DNA of 64,000 nt from Styela clava (lineage: Eukaryota; Chordata; Ascidiacea; Stolidobranchia; Styelidae), in contig NC_135258.1 in assembly GCF_964204865.1 (NCBI RefSeq), positions 17,400,916 to 17,464,915 on the forward strand. The letters run 5' to 3'. The notes beneath the pieces were generated by a model that was not told the DNA's origin, did no database searches, and saw only the letters and a list, made by a program, of their open reading frames with translations. Shown piece by piece: positions 49,501-61,500 of the stretch (position 1 is its first letter; each line of letters opens with the position of its first letter). A program made the translations under genes and the position numbers.

Positions 49501-52500
49501 AGCTTTCTTTTTATTAAAGATGATATCAGTGCATGGATACTAGCGTATATTCACAAACATAACGTGGGGATCTATATAAAGTTATGGCTGATACAGATAA
49601 CAAAGCTATGTCAAAACTATTATTTGAGACTAGGGCCTGAAGCGAATTAGCATCTCTAATCGTACTGTTGAAACATTTTTTGAATATTTTCACAGGCGTC
49701 GAGCATATATTCGACAAGTTTCTGTTTTGTTACCTCGATCGTGGGGTGTTCCTCCAAAAGAATTTGAGAATATCATGAGTGTCAAAACTGACACAGTTCA
49801 TACAGTGGATAGAGGAGATTTTAGGCTACGCAATCGATCTCCGAGGTAAATCAATGATATAATCAATCATGAGTCAGCTGCTGAAATCTTCTCTCATTTG
49901 AGGTGTTTTCCAAAGAATTGATTCAAATTAAATTATTTAAATCAGAAAATTACAACTCCCTTTTTTACAATCACATGTCTTATTTTTGATGAACGAGTCA
50001 AATATTGTTATTGCAATAAATTCAAATATTTAGGCAAATTAAATAGTTTGAATAACATTGTACTATATGCCAATTCAGCCACGAAGGAAAATGATTGTCA
50101 ATTTCAATAAAATTTAGTTGAATTATATTCAAATGCAGGTCAGATAATGAAGACATTTCTTGGCAACTGGGCGATGAGGAGGCACAAGTTGACATGCCAT
50201 ATGTTATCAAACCGACACCATGTGGATACTCAGGTCGATATCTCCGATTGACCCCAGAATTTGTGAGGTTTGGCGGAAAGGCATCGGAAATGGGCAAGAT
50301 GGGATCGCCCGAAAAAATCTTAGTCAGACAATGGGCTAAATTACGTTGGGGAGTGTATGATGAAATTCCTCTCGACGACTCAGAGTCGAACTTTTATAGA
50401 CACACCGACTTAGAGGTTCATCCGATTGCTTGCTCGGCTGCTATTACAGGTTAGTTTGAAATACATCATATTGACTCATTATGAGGTTGATTTAAATAAC
50501 TGTCTTCGAAAAGAACATGTACTTGTCGTTGCCGTGTTTAAAGAGTCGTTAATAGTACTGGATAAAATACTTTATGGGTTATAACGTAGGAGTAATTATT
50601 GAGAAAATGACTCCAGCACAGATCTAACGACAACAGCAATCGTCGTTAATTACACATAACTACGCAAATTTCGCCATGCCATGTGAAATGCATACATGCT
50701 ACTTTGAAATGCAATTATCCCTCGCTATTCCCCTTTGTCTGTCTCTTTGTAGTGACCAAAACAACGCTGATACGATTATCGTGTAGGTAACCCTATGTTT
50801 CGCGGAACCACCTTTTGGTGTGACACTGTTTGAACCATATTCGTCGTGAATCTGGTTTATTATTGGTAAATAAAAGTGGATATCACCACGGAAACACACC
50901 TATATCTTGCAAATCAGATGCAAGGACTTTTAGCTATATAAATTATGTATATGTTTAAGGGCCGATACGAATTACACAAACTTTGTCTGCAAGTAAATAT
51001 TCCGGATGGACGAAATATAACACTTTTGATGCTACATCAACATGCACAATACAATTTTTTCATATCACTCATGTAAAACAAAAACGGTTCATTTTATCGC
51101 CAATCGAGTAGAATCTAACAAAATATTTTTACAATTTTCTCCAATTGCAGGAAATGAGCCAAAAAGTGGCTAATTATTCGAAAAACCACAAATATAAGAA
51201 ATTTATTTTAATTATTAAAGCACTTCACTGCAATGTAGTCGGGTAACTTATCATTATATAAGGAAAACAATTTTGAAGAATATTTTCAATAAGCAATATA
51301 CTTAATTTCCGGGTTAAAACTCATTATAAACGTTCAATAACTCGTTTCTAATGATTACAAATTTATTTTTAATCTAATGAATTTAAAAATATTAATCATT
51401 TCAGTTTGGAAGATATTTTAGAAAAGTAATACATATAATGGTTTCACTAGTTTACCTCAAAACGAAAATTAGTTTTTTATGTTTCAAAATGAAAAATTGC
51501 CAGCTGGCATAAATATTTTAGCGTTTGTTCCATGTTGCAATTTAACGAAAACGACATCAGACTTTTAAGATATGGACCCGACAACATATTTCTGTGCGAA
51601 AGAAATTAATATTTAATTACGTTTCAGGTAAAATAATAAAATCGGACAATCCGGAAGTACCGTGTAGTAAAGAGGAAGCTCTTGTAAACAAGAATTGTAC
51701 ATTTAAGCCTGACTCTACGCCGTCGAAGACTGTAACTTCCAGAAAAACTTCTTTTGATGAAACCGTCGGAATTACAGGATTCGCCTCATTAATGTACAGG
51801 TACAAGAAATATAGCTGCGTGGGAAGTGTACTAAATAAAAGTCGATATTAAATCGTAATGACTACATTATGCAATAATGTTATCTCAACTATTTTCTCGG
51901 TAAATCAGGATGTGTAACTGCGCAAATGTTGATACCATAAGTATTATTTTGTGTGAATTTCACATTTCACACAAAATTTTGTTTACAGTGCATGAGTTGG
52001 CCTAGTATGGCACTGATATAGACTTTGTTGACATCGCAGGTTCTAAGTTCAATTCCCATGCCCACGTTATCGTCCAGTGGTGTAATAAATTAAGCACCAG
52101 CATTCGATGCTTTTAAAAAGGGCTTGTTTGGGGTGACAGGCGTATGAAACGTCGTAAATAATATAATGCGTTTAGTCGATACGATATATATTTTCTATTT
52201 CAGTCCTGATTTGAGTTACGTCGATCATTTCTGTGACACTGTAGAAGAATCAGAACAAGAAGTGCCCGAAGAACAACAGCATAATGCAGAAGCACCCACG
52301 TTACATAATTTGCATTGTCAAGGTAGGCTAAGATACTTTGTTTTATTTCGCCTATGCAACGGACCTGGTGTTTGGTTTAGTGTGCGTCAATTTGTTCCTG
52401 ATAGAGTTCAAACCGAATTTTCTTCAAACCCTCCTGATGGAAATTAGAACTTATCAGCTTTCTTGAAGCGTTCCTGAGTCGTAGTAAAAGCTGATCCGAA

Positions 52501-55500
52501 CCAACAGTCTGTGCTAATTTTTTTTTATCAATTTATGCTTTTTACAGGAAAAAGTGTATGGGAAGTAATAAGAACTCATCCAGACTTTGCGAACGGAAAT
52601 AACCCCCCACTTCCAGAAAGTTCTATTCCTCCACCGATTGAATTCAGCCTATTAAAAAATCCGGACAGGTACTGAAATAAAAAATTCAAAAATACCACGG
52701 AGTTCTGCTTTGGTCTCATTTTGAATCCAAATTGAAAACTAACACAGACAATACAAATATTTCTCAAAGCGCGTTGGGCTGTACGGGTTACTTCATCAAA
52801 AGCAATTCGTGCCTATTTACTATAAATGTTCAAATTTATATTTCAAACTATAGACGTATGGCTGCCTGATTTTGATTTGTATCGGTGGGAAACTTATTTG
52901 CTCGATGTTAATTTAAATTTTTTTAAATTAAACTAACTGTAACATAAATTCGAATAAATGTCAGAAAGTTTCGACCATACAGATAAAATAAGTTTATTTA
53001 TCTAAAGTTAATTAATAAAATGTATTCTGCCAACAATTTATTTATACACCAATTCTAAACGTATTATGATGATCAGCAATATAAAAACGTATATACTCAC
53101 GTTTATGTAGAGTAAAAACTGTTAGTATCCGGTATTTTAATTATGATTTTTTGTGTCATTTCTAGGAGGATTGTTCTCGTTCTCGACATTTCGTCCAGTA
53201 TGAAGTTTTTCAATCGAATGAAATTGATGAGACAAGCAGCAAGTCAATTCATTGATACCGTACCGGAAAACTCTTGGATCGGGATTGTTACATTTGCAGC
53301 GTAAGTTAGTAATGAAATAATAATCAACAACAAATTTTCAATATAGTATGCCATTCGAAAGGTATATCCTTTATAAAGTACACTTCAAACAATATCAAAT
53401 TATCTCTTTTAGAGAAGGAACGGTGATGTCAGAACTCATCAGAGTTTCATCAAACGACGTGAGAAGGTTATTAAAAGAACGTCTTCCCAATTTTCTTGTC
53501 CCCGGTGAGTATGCGCGATTAGATATTTTTTAAATTTATTTCTCCAGTATGTGGTTGATGCATTTATGAGTGTATCATTGTTCTACATTTATTGTCTAAA
53601 AAATTTCAATCATTTCCCGTGTAGAATGTTATAAATGTATTCATAACAGTTCCAATCTCCGTACCAAAAGTAATGAAATTGAAATAATGAAATGAAAGTA
53701 ATTCTTTTATAATATCTAATGTAAAATCTACGACGGCAAATATCTCTTGTTAGGGGCAAAAAAAATTTAGAATCGCGATATTTAACAACACTGAAATTAG
53801 TAAAAACGCATTACGATTGCGAAAAGACATTCATTACTAAAACGAATAGGCGCTAATTAGATACTGAAATTACCAAAGGGTTTGAAAAGACTCTAATTCT
53901 AAAATAAAACATTATTTACTTGCAGGGACCAGTATCGGTAGCGGTATTAAACTTGCACTGCAAGTTTTAAAATCATCTGGTCCAAAGCATATGAGAAAAT
54001 CGGGTGGAAGTATGCTTGTTTTGAGTGATGGAAAAGAACACAACAGTCCAAAGATCAATGACACATTGTTGGAAGTAAAAAAAATTATTATCTCCTAGTA
54101 CAGAAAAATACAAACTCCTTGCATGGTTTATAATACGAAGGATGTATCTTTAATTTAATGTACAATAAATTTTTAAATCTGCTGCTAATTGTCATCGTTT
54201 TTGAAATATTTAATTTTATAATCCAGGTTATTGATTTTGGAGTTCGCGTTACAACAATTGCTTTTGGTGCACAAGTAGCAGACGATTTGGATGTTTTAGC
54301 CGAAGTGACTGGAGGTTCTGCATATTTTGCGAGCTCAGGGGAGTTTAGCGACAATAGTGAGTTACGTGATGCATTCCTGGCAACGATTGACAATCCAGAA
54401 GGTAAACTCCCAGCAAAAATTCTTTATGCAGATTGATTTTGAGCGATTATCTTAGTACAATCAATTCATATGAAGATATTGAGTACAGGCGACGCATTTT
54501 TAAAAAATATATGATATATTACAAAAAATAAAATAATGGCAAGTGAAAAAACTCTAAGTCGTATGAGATCATTAGCGTATCTGGAGTTTATACACTTATC
54601 GTATATTTTCAGGTGTCGCTGGTAAATATCGAAATCATTAGATATATAATGGATGCAGGCTCAAAATTAATTTTATAAAGTAAAATAATAATATATTAAT
54701 GTGCAATATATAGTAACCTAGTGTCCCAGTTCATAGCTAAATTTATTTTAAATTTACCAAGAGTTCAAAAAAAAACTAGTTGTTCAATCTAATTAGCTTT
54801 AGAATTTATTTGCAGATGACATGGTTGTTGTTTCAAGTCAGTCGATACGATTGAAAGCTAATTCGTCCGAAGGTCACACTTTCATTATAGATGAAACAAT
54901 CGGAAGAGAAACTAGGATTACAGTGCTTTACACCGACACCGTAGCACCTAAGGTAAATAGTAGAAATGGTGATGAAAAATGAATTGTGAATTTCACAATT
55001 ACTAGTCTTTGCTACTTTCTATACCAAGTTTCACCCAGAACAAGGCCATGTGCAAGTATACACTGCCACATAAGAGGCTACTATTTTTTATTGAAGTGTC
55101 GTAATTTTTACGGTTCAGGATTATCTTTTCAATTTATTACACTCTGGGCGAAGTGTTATCCATGGTTCATTTTAACAGTTTTGTCCGACAAAGAAGAGAT
55201 TCGTTTCTGTGATATTAAGCATGCATACGAATATTCAAATTCAATCTTTCTCCAAAGTATATTTTTACTTATTTATTACCATTTGTGAGAAATTATTATT
55301 TTTAATCTAAAAAGGAAGTTACTATATATTATAATGATGAATATTTTAAGATCGGACTGGAAAATCCTTGGGGTGATGTAATGTGGGAAGACGATGATAT
55401 GTTTGATACGAACATTACAGCTGAGTTTTCTTCAGATGAAAATTTTTCAACAAAGACCATTCAATACTTTGGATACATGGAGGTAAAATATAGTTCGCAG

Positions 55501-58500
55501 TCAAAATAATAAATAATAATAGTGAACATTTTATTAAAAATTAGATTTTGCTAAATCTGCCTTATATAATCCCTGTTATTTGACTCCTTTTTTTCTTGTT
55601 CAACTAAAATTCTTTGAAAGCGTTGTGTTTTGTGCATTTACACTGCAACTAAACTTATTTTGGTAAGAAAAATTTTAAGTAATTACTATTTACCTCACTC
55701 CATATAAATTTAATTTGGTCGAATTGAATTCTTAATCACGTACTTAACTAAACCTTCGAATAATATTCATAAACGTAGTAATTTCAACTCTTATATCATT
55801 GTATTAAAAACGAATGAGTATCTGGCAAAATTCTCAATCAATTACTTTTTGGTATATCCGTAACAAAATAACCGAAAAAATTGTCGTAGAGCGAAGTATA
55901 CTTATTCAGTGTCGAGAGATAATTAAATTTGTGGATGAAATTTGAGTTTACCAAAAAGGAAGTAGAAATATATTTTGTGGGGAATACCTAGCATTTTAAA
56001 TATTCCACATGTCAAACACGGTCACTGTTTTCAATTGGTTTAGTGCATTTCATTAATAATTTTCGTGTTTGAGTGCTGAACCGCATGAAATTTTAATGCC
56101 TGTGCTATCTAAGCACAAATCCTATACAACAAGAATGATTTTAGTCATACATTATTTGTTTTCAAATGTACATGTAAAATATTCATGAACAAAAATTAAT
56201 GAGAAACAAAATTTAATACAAAAACAATCATTAAAAAAAGCAACAATAGTGAAGCACGGATATTTATATTTTAGCCTGGAACGTGGACGCTTCTGTTGAA
56301 AAACCAGAGGTTGCAAAACAGTGTTACTGCTGACATCTCGGTTTTCTCCCATCCCGCAGAAGAACAGGAAAGTTTGGTTCTCTCACCAGCATTACTTTGT
56401 AGGATAATAAATTACAGTGGAAGCGAAAGCATTGTCATTTATGCACATCTGAGTTATGGTAATCCATTAAATTAATTGTAATAAACTTTTGCTTCATGTT
56501 ACGTTATTGAGGTCAGTTTGCAATGCTGTTTTTTTATTCATCGAAAACGAAAACTACCATCCTGTAGCATTATTAGCTGACGTAGCCGTTACTTTCTACT
56601 GTCAGCTAAACAGTTAGTTTGGCAGTTTTTAGTGCTGTCAGTTATTTGCTATTGTCTTCAATTATATGTTGTTCATTTACACAATTAGTTTTGGTATCGG
56701 TGGATCAACTCACAAACTGAAAGAGCAAAATATTTTACCTGTTGAATCGGTTCTTATCACTCTTATTGCTTTTATTAGAAAACTCCCCGGACTGTACTGT
56801 GCCAAGCAAGCATGCGCCAAAGTTTTATTTGTGCCTCAATTGTTCTCACCATTTTTCAGGTGAGTTTGCTGTTCTCGATGCAACAGTGGAAGCTGTTGTG
56901 ACTCGGCCTTTATCACTGTCTGGCAGTTATGATACGGCCACCGTTGAATTGAAGGACGATGGTCGTGGTGCTGATGTTATTGCAAATGATGGAATATATT
57001 CAGGATATTTTACTAGATTCACATTGCAAGGAAGATACAACGTCAAGGTAACTTTAAACATTGAGTACATTGTCCACCATAAATAATCTGTTAATCTTAT
57101 TATATTACGTTGTAATCATACTGCAGCAATCGTCCCTCGCATTTTAACCCCAGTAAGACTCACGCGCAGAAGATGTTTTCCCAAGCAACTCATTCTCGTG
57201 ATTTGTAGGATACCCATCGCATAGCACTTTTATACATATGACAGTATCTTTTTGGATTATTTTGTAATCAAAATGTCATTCATGTGCATGTGGCTAATCT
57301 ACAAATTGTTTTACAACCTGGATTTGTCAACGCAGTTGAGCGTAGTCACTAATCAAAGTCCATCCAGGCTTGCTATGTTTTTGATATAATTCTCTCTGAT
57401 CTCAGTGCCAATTGTAATTATCTTTTTTATTTTTGGATTAAAGGTTAATGCCGCCGGAGACGGAGATAAGGCGCGACTTGACATTAATCATATTCTTGGT
57501 CTGGGACGTCGTAAAAATGACTTGGTCAAAGTTGATACAAAAGATGTTTTACAAAATATGGGGAACAAAGAAGAGAATAAGTATGTCTACGATTATATGC
57601 GTGAATCACTGAATTCAGTCTTATTCTGAAATGCATCATTTGGTCTCTCTATTTATGTATCTTAATAATTAAATTATTTTTTCACCAAAAGACGGAAATC
57701 CAGAAAACGACGCTCAATCAGAGGAATAACGAGTAGGATGGGAAAACTGAAAGCTTTCAAACGATGGAGCACACAACAGAAAGAATTCATCGTAAATGAC
57801 ACAACTGCTGTAGTTTGTCCAGATGGGTAAGATTTATACTAATTCGAACTAAGATTTTGGGACCGTACAAACATTTGAAATTATTTATCAAACAAAAAAG
57901 CAAAACTTATTGCTTTATATTTTGAATGAATCGGATATCGAGACGGTGCCTTGTGAGACTATAGAAGAGTCCCACCCAATCTGTGGCGCATACCTAGAGG
58001 GAAATTGCCAAATCAAACATTTCTCGCAAATTAATATTTGCATTGCGTATAATAAGTTGATATTTCTGTAAAATGGGAGAAATTGACTGTATGTTATTCT
58101 ATCGGACAAAGAAGCAAATCGTCCCTAGAATTATTTTTGTATTATTTCGGTGCGATACGTATACAAGTTTATCGAATCAATACAATAAGCATACATACCG
58201 AAGCAGCCATAAAAGTATGGCAACTAACAAGAATACCTTGAAAAAAAAATTACTATTTTATAATATTTAATATATTCAGATATTACCACTTTCAAGACAG
58301 TTGCTATAAGTTTGTCCGAACTCCAATGGCATCATTCACTGATGCATCGAAATTTTGTGCAAATGACGGCGGATACCTCGCACACGTGAATTCAAATCAA
58401 GAACTTTTATATATAATGGACACCATTGGAAAAAAAGATACATGGTTCGGAGGAATTCATCAAGTGGGTTATAACTTATAAAACAACAAAGTAATTTTCG

Positions 58501-61500
58501 TATTTTTATGCATATATTTATCTTTTATCCTTCATACTTTTATTCACTTCTACAGTCGCTGAACAGAGATGACATATCAGTTGAGTTTGTAACAAAACGC
58601 ATTAAAAGAGGACACGAAGATGAAGATCTAGTTGTATTGGCAAATTTATTCAACGAAATTTACCTCAATGAAGATACCAGAAAAATAATTGAATCATTTG
58701 AACCAGATTTAGCTGGATTAAGCAGAAAAGAGATTAACAAGTATGGAAAGAAGTGAAAGTAACTTTTATCAATAACATTTTCAAATTACAATCAAAGTAA
58801 AATAATGTTGTCGACGCATCAGTGGTAAACTCGCAGATTCAAAATATCAGTTACAATCCCTATTTACACCCCATTATCAGGATGTAATAAATTGAGTAAG
58901 CTACTCTTAACAGGAAACATCAAAGTCCTTCCACAAAAAGTAACTCCCTGAATATTAGTGTTTAGTTTTTGTATGTAGCCTTTTTCAGATCATACGTGGT
59001 CCAAATGGCTCAGTAGTAGTAATTTCCAATTTTTTCTGTCATTTTTATCAATTCTTAGATTTATAATGCTATGCGCTCGACTTATATAGTTTATTTATAC
59101 ATTTAAAGGATTATTCGAGTACTGGGAGGAACATCAGAATCTGACATTCCTTTACTGAAAGAAGCAAAATTACTGAGACTACAAAATGTCCAAGATATGT
59201 TGACGACAGCAAGTATGCGCACTCGTACTACACAACACATGACAACAGTGAGGATACATACTATTTAAGATTGCTAATTAAACTGACAAAACTGACTGAC
59301 CTTCAATTTTTGAATTAAATGGAATATTCCAATTTCAAACATTGACCTTTTACACTATGAATGTCCCTGGGTTTCTCAGACTTTCGTTATCCGTGGCCTT
59401 CGGAAGACTCTCGAGACATGTGGCCGCATGTTTTTCTATAAAAATCAGTCGTTCTATGTGCTACATTCAATAATACGAAAACAAAACAGGTTAACGCGAA
59501 TGAATAAATGCATTACAATAAAAGAATCAACGTGAACTGCCTTCAAATTAACGAAGTTAGTGTAAATATTACCTAGTGAACAACTTTGCTAGTGGCACCC
59601 AAATAACCACTCCGTGCTTATGCTTATAATGTAACAGAGGAGCTGAATATGTATTACAACTTGAACTGTCATGAAAAATGCTTTTTACTTTATCTAATAT
59701 AACGTCAGGAATAATATTGGCTATCATAAAATATATATTTATATATATATACATATTAGAGCTACATTTTGGTGTTAATATTTTGCTATTTTTCTGACAC
59801 CGTTCACCAGACAAATCACAGCCACATTCACTTTGTTGTCTGCGGGGAATTTAACTATATTCTGCGTTTAGACTGTAAGTTCGAGGAATCGACGACAAGC
59901 TGGAACTCCACCATCATCAAGTGGTGATTCTAGCGAACCATCAACAGGCGTATTTACAACGATAGCAACATCCACTGAAAATGCAACACTCGCACTTGCA
60001 AAGAAATACCCAGATGTAATTAATTTTAGTTGATGAAAACTTTTTTATTTTTAAATGAATTGCTAGTGGTATTTTTTTATCAAAAAAACTCAATTATATT
60101 ATTTACTGTATGTCTTGTTTGTATGTTCATTCGTAACTATTGCTGAGATGAACAATAATTTTGAAACAGATGAATGAAAACACGGAGTGTGTTACTTGAA
60201 ATGCACACCGCTGTAATTCAAATCGAACGAATAAAAATACCAACAACTTTATCACTAAAAACTCATTGAATTTAGCAAAAAGACTACTTTGGAAGTGGAG
60301 AACAGGATCCAGAATGCTCATGGTTTAACGATGGTAAAGTAGTTGAAACGTCAGGCGATGAAGTTTGCAACAGGGACAAGGCTTTCTTTTGTGAAAGACC
60401 AAGTATGAATATGAAAATATAAATGGTTTATTGTATTATATTGACTTGTTTGATGCATAACACATCAACCAAACTAAAAAACATTTATGAAACAGCGGCT
60501 TGGTGGGTTATCCATATCTCAGCACATGCTTTGCTCAATTATTGCGAACAAATATACTTTATTAAAACAATATTAAATCTTAGAGAGTATGAAGCTAATT
60601 CACAAAGAAAATCTCGATAACTTCAAAGCAAAAAATGCATGCGAAGGCAGCACTCACACAATATACGGATATGGGTTGAATTGCTCATAAAAGTTTTAAC
60701 TCAAACAATTGTTCTTCTTCATTGCAGCATTCGCATGTTTTCGTATGTGTAATATTTAATTTAAGACTTTGAGAAGTTGAACGGTTTATTCCAAGATAAG
60801 AAATTATATATATATTTGGGTTGTCCATTCGCAGTTTAGAAAAAGAAACCAACCAAATCTTTATCATTCCAGAGATCGATCTTTTTGAACCTTCACGCAT
60901 CACTGATTTGAAAGTCAAAGTTACTGAAGATCTCAATATTGTTCGACTTGTATGGACGGCCACAGGCGATGACAAGACTAATGGAAGAGGTACGTTATAA
61001 TATATTTTTGTAATCTAATTTTGACCATTGGGAGACCAGTTGCCAATTTCAATCTTGAACTAAACGATATAATGAAGTATCAAGATGAAGCCACCATTTT
61101 ACTCCATTAGTAGCAAGTTTAATGACCTTAGTCAACAACGGTTCTAGGAAAATTCGCCGTAGGAAATCTTCCCGCAGAAAATTTCGCCGCATAGGAAAAA
61201 TCGCAAGGGTATTTTTCTGTAAAACAAGTATTTGTGATAAAAACAGTTTTTAAAGTATCTTTTTATTAAAAAAGATTCGTTATTTAAAAGCATACCGTAA
61301 CCCTGCGGCGAAATTTTCTGCGGCGAATTTTACGGGCACAGGCAACAACAGCTAGATTAACCTAAAGCATGCATTAGAAATGTTAGTCCCGTTTCACTTT
61401 CACCTGTATAGAATACAGCTATTTCTAAATCTCGAAGCAGATTGTCGTGTGATTTAAAATGCGGAACAAGTATAGATATGTAATTCTGTCAACATTCTTC

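Noticed and set aside
51988..52065. Functional tRNA gene
   Set aside because: A- and B-box-like motifs are present, but the cloverleaf stems are poor and related tails occur elsewhere, so a SINE head is more likely.
58800..58900. Second tRNA-like SINE copy
   Set aside because: Only the tail GTAATAAATTGAG and a weak B-box-like TTACAATCCC match; too degraded to call.
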